From the NCBI GenBank assembly GCA_019454875.1, contig JACFNL010000012.1, positions 1 to 56,118 of the forward strand: a stretch of 56,118 bases of DNA. The letters run 5' to 3'. The notes beneath the pieces were generated by a model. It saw nothing but the letters and a program-made list of their open reading frames with translations, was not told the DNA's origin and did not search any database. How positions within the stretch are numbered: the first letter of the stretch is position 1; each line of letters begins with the position of its first letter. This document shows positions 1 through 6,920 of this stretch, piece after piece. The DNA comes from Candidatus Cloacimonadota bacterium. GTDB lineage: Bacteria; Muiribacteriota; UBA6191. Position numbers and translations under genes: made by a program.

Positions 1-464
1 TTTCCCAACGCACAATTCCAGAGGATCCCCACTGGTATGAAAATCCAGATAAGACTCTAAACTACAGAAAACTTATGGATGAGTTTGTGCAATTTTGGAG
101 AGAGCACGGGCACAAAGAGTTTTACGATCGGGAAATCACCCCCCATGTTCTTTTTATGGCCTGGCTGCAAAGACTTGTGAATGGTGGAGGCACAATCCAT
201 CGAGAATACGCTTTGGGTCGAAAACGCCTGGATATTCTGGTCACATTTGCTAATCAGAAATTTGTTTCGGAGATTAAACTTTACAAGGGCCCAAAGACTC
301 TTGATGAAGGTTTAAACCAGATCTGTGAATATCTGAACCAGATTGGTTTAGACGAAGGTTATTTGATGATCTTTGCAGCTACCACAGCCACCGATGATGA
401 TTCACGGTACCGAGTGGAAGCCGTGGAGCATTTGGGCAAACAAGTCTTTGTTTATTGGCTTTGA
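1..464 (+). repeat. Direct repeat, copy 1 (3' end of AAA/PD-(D/E)XK gene)
   Basis: Bases 1-464 match 1565-2028 at a constant offset of 1564. By direct comparison bases 1-368 are identical, and six mismatches (369, 377, 379, 386, 401, 420) lie in the last 96 bases. The match stops at the stop codon. The left edge lies outside the window. Confidence 0.95.
3..464 (+). CDS. AAA ATPase / PD-(D/E)XK nuclease-like protein, C-terminal part (cut by window edge)
   Basis: The frame is open from the first bases of the window and ends at TGA 462-464, so this is the 3' end of a gene that starts upstream. The visible 153 residues match the C-terminus of the complete neighbour at 499-2028 and contain the nuclease-like core: RLDILV, then SEIKLY, the D...E-x-K pattern of the PD-(D/E)XK fold. 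The P-loop domain must lie off the window if the gene is intact. In the last part several residues differ from the neighbour (MIFAAT here, MLFADT there; VEAV here, VETV there). The role is unknown; proteins of this architecture occur as multicopy families in many bacteria and have no established reaction. A start at ATG 75 would be an artefact of the cut. Confidence 0.8.
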   Translation, partial: SQRTIPEDPHWYENPDKTLNYRKLMDEFVQFWREHGHKEFYDREITPHVLFMAWLQRLVNGGGTIHREYALGRKRLDILVTFANQKFVSEIKLYKGPKTLDEGLNQICEYLNQIGLDEGYLMIFAATTATDDDSRYRVEAVEHLGKQVFVYWL

Positions 465-492
465 CTCTTGCATCTGGCTTACATGTTATAAT
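461..492 (+). promoter_or_regulatory. Promoter with extended -10, probably leaderless, for the 499-2028 gene
   Basis: A perfect TATAAT (487-492) carries an upstream TG (484-485), the extended -10 form. TTGACT at 461-466 is a possible -35 but the 20-base spacer is long. The -10 ends six bases before the ATG at 499, so transcription would begin at or beside the start codon, and no Shine-Dalgarno sequence is present. Confidence 0.55.
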
Positions 493-498
493 CCAGGC

Positions 499-2028
499 AT
501 GAAAAAGTTCTTCAACACAGCTGGGGCAAATCAGCCAGACATTCATTACACAGTCTGGAGAGAAGACGGGGTCAGGCCCATCCTTGAACTTATAGAACAA
601 AGGAAATACTTCACTCACCATGCCCCAAGACAAAGTGGCAAAACCACTCTATTGCAGGAACTCTGCAAGAAGCTGAATGCAGAAGGCAGGTATCTGGCAA
701 TCCATATTACGGTGGAAGATGCGCAATCAGCCCGTCATGATGTAATCGAGGCCAACCATTGTGTCTTAAGGGCACTGAATTCAGGACTGATATTTAATGA
801 AATGCCTGCTTCAATTTTGCCCAAAATTGAGCAATTTTTTGACCAAAGTAATGGGGTTCGTTCTTGCCTGGAAAGCTGGTCTAAAGCATCGAAACTACCC
901 ATAGTTCTGATCATTGATGAGATTGACTCCATGGCCGGAGAGTCCCTGATTGCCCTTTTGCGCCAGCTTCGAGCTGGATATGGCCTGCGACCAAATGCCT
1001 TCCCCCAGTCCATTGTTTTAAACGGGGTTCGAGATTTAAAGGACTATCGTATCTATTCCTCAAGGGAAGATACCTGGTTAACTGGTGGTTCCTGCTTTAA
1101 CATCAAGGCTAAATCGGTTCGCTTAGGGAATTTTTTGCTGGATGATGTAAGAGATCTGTTTTCCCAGCATGAGGCTGAACGAGGGCAAAAACTTGCCCCA
1201 GGACTAGTGGAAAAAATCTATGAACTGACCCAGGGCCAGCCCTGGCTTTGTAATGCCTTAGGCGAGCAGATGTGTTTTGAACTTTTTCCAGATGAACCTG
1301 TTCTTGATCAAAACCATTTACGCGAGGCCAAAGAAGCCCTGATTCTCTCCCGTGCCACGCATATTGATCAGCTCTATTACCGATTGGAAGACCCACGGAT
1401 TCGTCAGATTGTGATTCCTATGTTAGCCGGTGAATCTGTGGATGATTTTCCCACTGAAGACTTACAGTACGCCATTGATCTTGGGCTTTTACACCCGACT
1501 GCAAAAGTCCTTGAGATTGCCAACCCTCTGTATAAGGAAATTCTGCCCCGGGAAATGACCTATGTTTCCCAACGCACAATTCCAGAGGATCCCCACTGGT
1601 ATGAAAATCCAGATAAGACTCTAAACTACAGAAAACTTATGGATGAGTTTGTGCAATTTTGGAGAGAGCACGGGCACAAAGAGTTTTACGATCGGGAAAT
1701 CACCCCCCATGTTCTTTTTATGGCCTGGCTGCAAAGACTTGTGAATGGTGGAGGCACAATCCATCGAGAATACGCTTTGGGTCGAAAACGCCTGGATATT
1801 CTGGTCACATTTGCTAATCAGAAATTTGTTTCGGAGATTAAACTTTACAAGGGCCCAAAGACTCTTGATGAAGGTTTAAACCAGATCTGTGAATATCTGA
1901 ACCAGATTGGTTTAGACGAAGGTTATTTGATGCTCTTTGCCGATACCACGGCCACCGATGATGACTCACGGTACCGAGTGGAAACCGTGGAGCATTTGGG
2001 CAAACAAGTCTTTGTTTATTGGCTTTGA
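499..2028 (+). CDS. AAA-like P-loop ATPase with C-terminal PD-(D/E)XK nuclease domain
   Basis: This 509-residue protein has an N-terminal AAA-like domain with Walker A (HAPRQSGKTTLL, about residues 40-51) and Walker B (IVLIIDEID, about 134-142). The C-terminal 150 residues carry the PD-(D/E)XK-like core RLDILV...SEIKLY. The upstream ORF extends to 373, but ATG 499 is preferred: the protein start MKKFFNTAGANQPD is family-like, and the upstream stretch overlaps the previous gene's 3' end in another frame. A promoter -10 abuts this ATG. The architecture resembles the AAA_35/AAA-like plus PD-(D/E)XK proteins found in multiple copies in several phyla; the cellular role is not established, and a nucleic-acid or defence-related function is only inference. 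It is a tandem paralogue of the gene truncated at 3-464. Confidence 0.85.
   Translation: MKKFFNTAGANQPDIHYTVWREDGVRPILELIEQRKYFTHHAPRQSGKTTLLQELCKKLNAEGRYLAIHITVEDAQSARHDVIEANHCVLRALNSGLIFNEMPASILPKIEQFFDQSNGVRSCLESWSKASKLPIVLIIDEIDSMAGESLIALLRQLRAGYGLRPNAFPQSIVLNGVRDLKDYRIYSSREDTWLTGGSCFNIKAKSVRLGNFLLDDVRDLFSQHEAERGQKLAPGLVEKIYELTQGQPWLCNALGEQMCFELFPDEPVLDQNHLREAKEALILSRATHIDQLYYRLEDPRIRQIVIPMLAGESVDDFPTEDLQYAIDLGLLHPTAKVLEIANPLYKEILPREMTYVSQRTIPEDPHWYENPDKTLNYRKLMDEFVQFWREHGHKEFYDREITPHVLFMAWLQRLVNGGGTIHREYALGRKRLDILVTFANQKFVSEIKLYKGPKTLDEGLNQICEYLNQIGLDEGYLMLFADTTATDDDSRYRVETVEHLGKQVFVYWL
1565..2028 (+). repeat. Direct repeat, copy 2 (3' end of AAA/PD-(D/E)XK gene)
   Basis: Second copy of the repeat at 1-464, lying within the complete gene 499-2028. 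Sequence after the stop codon is unrelated to that after copy 1, so the duplicated unit ends at or very near the stop. Confidence 0.95.
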
Positions 2029-2066
2029 TTTTGATGCCCAACGGAGTACAATACAAGTCTCAATAT

Positions 2067-2083
2067 TATAATACCCAAGGAGA
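2067..2083 (+). promoter_or_regulatory. -10 box and ribosome binding site of the 2089 gene
   Basis: TATAAT lies at 2067-2072 and AAGGAGA at 2077-2083, five bases ahead of the GTG start at 2089. No good -35 is visible at 16-18 bases. The short distance implies a very short leader that begins near the Shine-Dalgarno sequence. Confidence 0.45.
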
Positions 2084-2088
2084 TTACT

Positions 2089-2808
2089 GTGAGATTACTG
2101 ATGGTATTGATTTGTTTGTTTTGTCAGATGGTGTGCGCTGATAGTGCTGCTTCGAGGCTGTCAGAACTTTCAAAAATCTACAAGCAGGGATTAATTTCAA
2201 AAGAGGAGTATGACGAGACAAAGAGACAGATTTTGCGTAGTTTATCCAAAGGAAACGATAAGGCTCAGACTAGTCAGACTCTGCCAACCCCAGCTGAATC
2301 ACTCATAGCAGTCATTCCATTTTTTGGAAAGGTCTATTCGGATGGAGACCGAGATTCAGTAGCCAAGTTTACAGTAGAGAATATGCGTCGATACATAGAA
2401 TCTAATCAGATTGATATAGATGGTGGTATTCAGGATTTTCATCTTTCCAAGCAACTGATTTTAGGACATTTAGGAATAATTGATCCTGATGCAGCCTATA
2501 CGGATGATCAGCTAAAGACGATAGCAAAGATTTTAAATGTTCGTTATCTTGCGTTTGGCAAAATCAATCACCTAAGTTTTGAACACGAAAACCATCGATT
2601 TAATGTTGAATGCAAGGTATACGATGCCAAATTAGCTAAAGTTGTTCATGAAAGTCAGGCCAGGCAGTCCACGGCTCGCAAGTTTTTCACCTTGCTAATT
2701 CCAGAAAAAGGAAAATCAATCGGAAAGATTTCTGAGCAGTTTTATGGATTCCTTGACCGATTCAAAAAGCAGTCGCCTCAAAATGCAAATCAGACTGGCC
2801 CAAGATGA
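2089..2808 (+). CDS. Secreted SHOCT-motif protein with CsgG/LpoB-like domain
   Basis: A GTG start is fixed by AAGGAGA five bases upstream. The 239-residue product begins with a signal peptide (MRLLMVLICLFCQMVCA). A SHOCT-like helical hairpin follows at about 22-50 (LSKIYKQGLISKEEYDETKRQIL), unusual in being N-terminal. From about 70 to 215 the sequence resembles the N-terminal fold of CsgG, LpoB and TolB-type periplasmic proteins: IAVIPFFG at the start, LNVRYLAFGKI in the middle and a conserved beta strand VECKVYDAKLAKVV. Such domains act at the outer membrane or periplasm, but no partner is encoded nearby. There is no lipobox Cys at the cleavage region that I would trust. It converges with the 2820-3185 gene with an 11-base gap. 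Function beyond envelope location is unknown. Confidence 0.7.
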   Translation: MRLLMVLICLFCQMVCADSAASRLSELSKIYKQGLISKEEYDETKRQILRSLSKGNDKAQTSQTLPTPAESLIAVIPFFGKVYSDGDRDSVAKFTVENMRRYIESNQIDIDGGIQDFHLSKQLILGHLGIIDPDAAYTDDQLKTIAKILNVRYLAFGKINHLSFEHENHRFNVECKVYDAKLAKVVHESQARQSTARKFFTLLIPEKGKSIGKISEQFYGFLDRFKKQSPQNANQTGPR

Positions 2809-2819
2809 ATCGCCAATCT

Positions 2820-3185
2820 TTAGTTCCCCCGTCTTACAATCACACCTAATAGATGTTCATAGTTTTTAGACAGTAGACGGTAAAACCAGCGTTTGAGAAA
2901 AAACATATCCTTAAACGCTGTTTTATTGTGTTCGACAAGTTTTTCAAGGCTTGCCTTCAGGAAGTTGTATTCAACCGAATCAAGTGTGAACACCGTGTTA
3001 GGATCAGCTTTGCGGATGCGTTTAAGGGCATGTCTCATTGTCTTACGGGCGATTTCGTATTCTTTCTCTGAAACTGATTCACGGCTGGTTTCAAGTCCTT
3101 TAATGTTCTCTTCGATATACTTCAGAAGGGACTTCTTCTCAAGCTTGGATAATTTAATCGGTACAACCTGACCCATCTTTTGCAT
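2820..3185 (-). CDS. Hypothetical protein, 121 residues, charged and helical
   Basis: I do not recognise this family. The start is supported by AAGGAG six bases before ATG (3185). The product is rich in Lys, Glu and Arg (KLSKLEKKSLLKYIEENIKG near the start) and looks wholly alpha-helical, with no signal peptide or membrane segment. The C-terminus is basic (LKRWFYRLLSKNYEHLLGVIVRRGN). It faces the CsgG-like gene head to tail, and its 250-base upstream region is shared with a possible small RNA on the other strand. A cytosolic role, possibly interacting with nucleic acid, is conceivable from the charge alone, but nothing in the sequence demonstrates it. Confidence 0.65.
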   Translation of the reverse strand: MQKMGQVVPIKLSKLEKKSLLKYIEENIKGLETSRESVSEKEYEIARKTMRHALKRIRKADPNTVFTLDSVEYNFLKASLEKLVEHNKTAFKDMFFLKRWFYRLLSKNYEHLLGVIVRRGN

Positions 3186-3295
3186 AACCCACTCCTTAAC
3201 CGCCGTAGTCTAAACCAGAAGGTGAAATTCGTCCAGAACAGAAACAATATGGGAGGTAATGTACACTGTGGGGCAAATGACAAAAAAATCAGGTC

Positions 3296-3323
3296 TTGCA
3301 AAATTATCCGTCACTATTATAAT
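3296..3323 (+). promoter_or_regulatory. Candidate sigma-70 promoter reading into a hairpin-rich intergenic region
   Basis: TTGCAA (3296-3301) and TATAAT (3318-3323) are separated by 16 bases. There is no plus-strand gene downstream for 5 kb, so a transcript would be a non-coding RNA and then antisense to 3438-5258. Confidence 0.45.
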
Positions 3324-3329
3324 AGCCGA

Positions 3330-3440
3330 ACCTAAGTTGCCAACGAGCAACAACCCGGTTCCAACCGGAAAGGAGTACGGTGAGAGACATACTCTGACTG
3401 GAAAGCAGGCCCGGTACATAAAGTAGCGGGCCTGACACTA
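3330..3440 (+). ncRNA. Candidate structured small RNA (four consecutive hairpins)
   Basis: Four inverted repeats follow the promoter in order: GTTGC/GCAAC (3336-3351), CCGGT/ACCGG (3355-3368), GAGTA/TACTC (3373-3394) and CAGGCCCG/CGGGCCTG (3406-3434). It matches no RNA family I can recognise; I compared it with SRP RNA, tmRNA and the common riboswitch cores from memory. The last hairpin may serve the minus-strand gene instead. Confidence 0.3.
3406..3434 (-). terminator. Hairpin after the halogenase-like gene
   Basis: An 8-bp perfect stem (CAGGCCCG/CGGGCCTG) with a 13-base loop lies three bases past the stop codon at 3438. Read on the minus strand it is followed by only a short pyrimidine run (CTTTCC), so termination by the intrinsic mechanism would be modest. 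Confidence 0.45.
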
Positions 3441-5258
3441 TCCTGTAAGCCTTCTGGTTCCATGCATCTGCTGATAGACGACATTTGTTGGCTTCTGACA
3501 CCAGAGCAAACGGGCAGCATCTTTAATGGTGTCACTGGCCCCGCTGAAACAGGATGGAATCTCTTGATTCAAATCATCAATACATAAATTTAAGCTCAGC
3601 CCAGAATTGCCTAGTTGACGAGTAAAAGACTTGCTGCAGCGAGTCAAAAATTGCTCAAGCCAGCTTGCATTCAATTCAAAGTTTTCCATGGTGTTAAACA
3701 AAAGATTATCATGCAGAATCTGCCGGAAAAATCCTCCGTTCAGGCCAAACCGCAGGTCACACATTTCCCCAATTACAAGGCGGCATAGATGCAGATGCTG
3801 TAACAGGGAATCATCATCCGAGTAGTTGCCAGATAACATTTGTTCTTCAATGAGAAAACGATTCTGCCTCAATGAATATTGCCCAAGGTTTTTTCGATCA
3901 GCAATACCAGAATCACTAAGCCATTTGTAAAGAGCAATAAAACCATTTTGAATGGCCCTGGTGGTGGCTAGACCTCGTGTTTGATGTTTCACCTCATTTT
4001 CGCAAAATTCAAAGGTTTGAGCCTTACAGGAATAGAAATTCCAAAGCACTCTGTTTGTGTAGGAGTGAAAGTCCCATAGAGCTTTAATGTTGTACAGCTC
4101 AAAACTGCCAAAACCGGGGTATTGATTGCAATACAGCAATTTGAGGTTCTCATACTCAACGCCTATCAGTTGGTTTAAGACCTGAGATCTGCGTTTCAAT
4201 TCCACTAAGTCAGAAACAGTAACCAGATGATCAAGATACCATGCCTGTCTTGCAATCAAGTCAGAACCAGGACTGTAAAAGGGGTCAACAAACATCAGGC
4301 TGTCACCAATTACAGCCAGCCTTCTGTCACTACAGAAGGACGAGGTTTTATGGGCCAGCTCAGATCCGCATTGAAAATCAATTTGACGGGCCCCCTTAAG
4401 GAGCTGTCTTACGAGGGGATGCTCATTAAAAAATGCGTTCATGGAATCGGATGACAAAAGATCCCGTCCCAGTGTCGTCTTGTCATACACCACACCAAAA
4501 CTCACCAGACCTCGGGCAATGGGAATGGCCCAGATCCAGTATCCCTTTCCCATGAAGTGATTGGTACTCAGATACCGGGATGTATAACCGACACGGGCGA
4601 AAAATGAAGGGCTTCCCAATGAATCAATATCATTGACGGTCTCATAACGGCCCCAGGCCCCGGCGGTTAGATGCTCAGAATCAGGAGTGGAGGGAAAAAT
4701 CTGGGAAAAGGTGCTGCTTCTTCGTCCCTGGGCTTGAATCATCCAGGCACAGGATGCGACATAATCTATGTTGTTGTGACAATATTTGATGGAATGAACT
4801 GCTGTTGCATCACCAAAAATAACATCGGAATCAGAATATTTGACACCATAAAGAGTTTCGATTCCGAGTTCTTCATTCATATGCCAAAGGTCTTTATCCA
4901 GACGCTTTCTATCCAACTGAAAGGTAGGAAAAATGGGCAAAAGATTAGAACCAATTTCTGAGCAATCCTCAAACATCAGATTCTCGTGTAGGCTCACATC
5001 GTCGGGAATGAAAAAATACCGCAGACCATTTTTGGGTAAATGGTTCAGGTACAAATATGTGGACAGTCCCAAATCACGGATAAAAAACATCCCGGCTACT
5101 CCAACTGTGGACTCACCGGGACTGTGGTTTGTGTCTGGCTTTTTCTCCAGGATTAAAATTTTTAGATGGGGGTTTTTCCGTTTTAAGAACCTTGCCACCA
5201 TCCCGCTGGCCAGGCCAGCACCTAAAAAAATCAAATCATAATGTGTTGGTTGACTCAT
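3438..5258 (-). CDS. Flavin-dependent halogenase-like FAD oxidoreductase
   Basis: This 606-residue flavoprotein has the N-terminal dinucleotide motif GAGLASG (13-19), PGES at 47-50, WIWAIP at 241-246 and GDSLMFVDPFYSPGSDL at 318-334. WxWxIP is the signature of FAD-dependent halogenases of the PrnA/RebH superfamily, and the last motif is their second FAD-binding segment. The catalytic lysine of tryptophan halogenases is not clearly present: the equivalent region reads NGLRYFF (77-83). A flavin-dependent dehydrogenase or hydroxylase is therefore equally possible. It is about 60-100 residues longer than typical halogenases. Its ATG overlaps the end of the upstream thioredoxin-fusion gene by 23 bases, which suggests coupled translation and a shared pathway; no good Shine-Dalgarno sequence is visible. 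No dedicated flavin reductase lies in the window. Confidence 0.75.
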   Translation of the reverse strand: MSQPTHYDLIFLGAGLASGMVARFLKRKNPHLKILILEKKPDTNHSPGESTVGVAGMFFIRDLGLSTYLYLNHLPKNGLRYFFIPDDVSLHENLMFEDCSEIGSNLLPIFPTFQLDRKRLDKDLWHMNEELGIETLYGVKYSDSDVIFGDATAVHSIKYCHNNIDYVASCAWMIQAQGRRSSTFSQIFPSTPDSEHLTAGAWGRYETVNDIDSLGSPSFFARVGYTSRYLSTNHFMGKGYWIWAIPIARGLVSFGVVYDKTTLGRDLLSSDSMNAFFNEHPLVRQLLKGARQIDFQCGSELAHKTSSFCSDRRLAVIGDSLMFVDPFYSPGSDLIARQAWYLDHLVTVSDLVELKRRSQVLNQLIGVEYENLKLLYCNQYPGFGSFELYNIKALWDFHSYTNRVLWNFYSCKAQTFEFCENEVKHQTRGLATTRAIQNGFIALYKWLSDSGIADRKNLGQYSLRQNRFLIEEQMLSGNYSDDDSLLQHLHLCRLVIGEMCDLRFGLNGGFFRQILHDNLLFNTMENFELNASWLEQFLTRCSKSFTRQLGNSGLSLNLCIDDLNQEIPSCFSGASDTIKDAARLLWCQKPTNVVYQQMHGTRRLTG

Positions 5259-6387
5259 TGGAAGAGTCTACCACAGGCTCAAATATTTCCTCAAAGCTCT
5301 GGGCCTTTGCAGTATCTTCAATGGCATTTCGTAGAATCCCATAACTGGTAACTTTGCGGAAAACATGGCGAACTATATTGTTTTTATCTAAAATAAACAG
5401 GGATGGCAGGCCCTTGACTCCAAATTTTTTGGCTCCCATCCCGTCTACTGTGATTCCGGTTGTCCAGGAAATTTCAGGGTGTTCATTAAGGTATTGATTC
5501 ACGGCATCCATTGACTCCATATAGTCCACAAATACCACATCAAAACCCAAATGAGCCATGTCTGTCTTAAGTTTAACGATTTCGGGCAATTGCTTTTTAC
5601 AGTGGGAGCACCAGCTAGCCATAAACTCAACTAGCCTGACCTGGGCGGGATTGTCACTAAGCACTGTATTAAATGATTGTACAGTGCCATCTGTATTTGT
5701 AAATACAAAATCAGGTGCAGGGTTTCCGGGAACCAGACCATGACCAAGAGTCCAATCTACAGCCCTGCCAATCAGATCACTGAAGTCTGTGGCAGAAAGC
5801 CATTGTGGCAGCACACTGAGGTAGACCAGGCGAAAGGAGCATGCCTGATGACGGATTCCAGCGATTTCACCGTTTGAGAAATAAAGGGAAGCGTCCCCAT
5901 GAGCCTCGGGAACAACGATTTGTGCTGGATGTTCCTGTGTCAGAGGAATGGACAGGCCGTGGGACAGAATGTCACCTTCCCGGCCAGTAATATTACCTAT
6001 GGAGGCGGTTCCTGATTTAAGTCCAAAACCCAGATAACCAAAAAACCCTTCTGGAATAATAGTTAAATCCAGCTGGTCAGCCACAAAAATCATAGCCCCA
6101 CGAGCTGCCAGAAAATCGACCCAGAAATCGGATTCGGCAAGGCTAATCTGGCTAAGAGGATCATTTGATTCAACGACTCGAATCACCACACCATCAAGGT
6201 ATGAAAGAGCAGTGGATTGAAATGCCTTGTCCAGGTTACTTATAAAAGATGCTTTAACCCCGGCTTTTTTTAACCCGTCCATGGTCAACTTGGTCGCGCC
6301 ACCATGAATGTCATGGCCAACCAGAAGCACTTTTTGAGCACAAAACGCTTGACTAAGTATCCCCAAAAGCAAAAGAATTTTAAACAT
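5236..6387 (-). CDS. Secreted fusion of amidotransferase-like domain and TlpA-type thioredoxin domain
   Basis: The product has a signal peptide (MFKILLLLGILSQAFCA) and should act in the periplasm. Residues 18-215 resemble a ThuA/class-I-amidotransferase-like flavodoxin fold (KVLLVGHDIHGGATKLT at the start) but show no obvious catalytic Cys-His pair. Residues from about 218 form a TlpA/ResA-like thioredoxin domain: PGNPAPDF entry, redox motif WCSHC near 259-263 and cis-proline GLPS near 326-329. A CxxC thiol-disulfide exchange role is well supported by the motif. The ORF can start at GTG 6393; ATG 6387 is chosen because it sits after AACAGG with better spacing. It is followed by the halogenase-like gene with a 23-base overlap and preceded by a Cys-repeat secreted protein, a plausible thiol substrate (inference). 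Confidence 0.75.
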   Translation of the reverse strand: MFKILLLLGILSQAFCAQKVLLVGHDIHGGATKLTMDGLKKAGVKASFISNLDKAFQSTALSYLDGVVIRVVESNDPLSQISLAESDFWVDFLAARGAMIFVADQLDLTIIPEGFFGYLGFGLKSGTASIGNITGREGDILSHGLSIPLTQEHPAQIVVPEAHGDASLYFSNGEIAGIRHQACSFRLVYLSVLPQWLSATDFSDLIGRAVDWTLGHGLVPGNPAPDFVFTNTDGTVQSFNTVLSDNPAQVRLVEFMASWCSHCKKQLPEIVKLKTDMAHLGFDVVFVDYMESMDAVNQYLNEHPEISWTTGITVDGMGAKKFGVKGLPSLFILDKNNIVRHVFRKVTSYGILRNAIEDTAKAQSFEEIFEPVVDSSNESTNTL

Positions 6388-6401
6388 AACCACCTGTTAA
6401 G

Positions 6402-6426
6402 AAAAAAGCCCGGCAAGTTGCCGGGC
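6402..6426 (-). terminator. Intrinsic terminator after the Cys/Asp/Gly repeat gene
   Basis: GCCCGGCAACTTGCCGGGC (6426 down to 6408) forms an 8-bp G+C stem followed directly by TTTTTT (6407-6402) on the minus strand. It lies 16 bases after the stop at 6442 and just ahead of the thioredoxin-fusion start, so it may attenuate read-through and set different levels for the two genes. Confidence 0.8.
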
Positions 6427-6441
6427 CAACTTCAACAAAAA

Positions 6442-6825
6442 CTACTCTTTGCCATCGTTTCCGTTGTCATCACCGTGATCTGGGCATGAACCGTCGCATC
6501 CACCGCGAACTTCTTTGCCACCATTGCCATTGTCATCACCGTGGTCGTCTCCATCTTCAGGACAAGATCCACCACAACCGTGTTGAACTTCTTTACCGTC
6601 GCTATCCCCGTCATCATCACCATGATCAGGGCACCCGCCATCACATCCGCCATCATTCAATACTGAATCAGGAAGTGGGCATCCACCATCACATCCATCA
6701 TCATCCCCATCAGAATCTCCTTCTGCTGGCATAGCCATTACAGGTTCATAAACTGTAACATCTGACATGGTGAAAGAAGAACCACAAACAAACAGACTCA
6801 ATAAGCTGGCTACAAACAGTTTCAT
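6442..6825 (-). CDS. Small secreted Cys/Asp/Gly/His repeat protein
   Basis: The 127-residue product has a signal peptide (MKLFVASLLSLFVCGSSF) and then four repeats of about 20-26 residues. Each has a C-x3-C-P core (CDGGCP, CDGGCP, CGGSCP, CDGSCP); the later units continue with GDD, an Asp/Gly/Asn run and GKEV. Acidic residues dominate and several His are present, so metal binding is plausible. A promoter of good quality precedes it and a strong terminator follows, so it can be expressed alone at a high level. The downstream genes encode a periplasmic thioredoxin and a halogenase-like flavoprotein; a substrate relation is inference. I recognise no family. It could also be a structural or calcium-binding surface protein, or a peptide precursor. 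Confidence 0.7.
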   Translation of the reverse strand: MKLFVASLLSLFVCGSSFTMSDVTVYEPVMAMPAEGDSDGDDDGCDGGCPLPDSVLNDGGCDGGCPDHGDDDGDSDGKEVQHGCGGSCPEDGDDHGDDNGNGGKEVRGGCDGSCPDHGDDNGNDGKE

Positions 6826-6873
6826 AATATACCTCTGCCCCGTAGGGAATTGTTAAGACGATTGACAGGGCGA

Positions 6874-6901
6874 AGTATAAGGTAGTTTAGAAAATCGTCA
6901 A
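6874..6901 (-). promoter_or_regulatory. Sigma-70 promoter of the Cys/Asp/Gly repeat gene
   Basis: On the minus strand TTGACG (6901-6896) and TATACT (6879-6874) are 16 bases apart, giving a leader of about 45 bases before the ATG at 6825. Five of six -35 bases and five of six -10 bases match consensus. Confidence 0.65.
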
Positions 6902-6920
6902 GACCAGAAAACAAATTATT

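Noticed and set aside
373..498. N-terminal extension of the AAA gene to 373
   Set aside because: These bases code for the end of the previous gene in another frame; the promoter and the family-like N-terminus point to ATG 499.
3210..3419. 69-residue minus-strand frame in the intergenic region
   Set aside because: No ribosome site, no recognisable sequence, and it spans the hairpin region.
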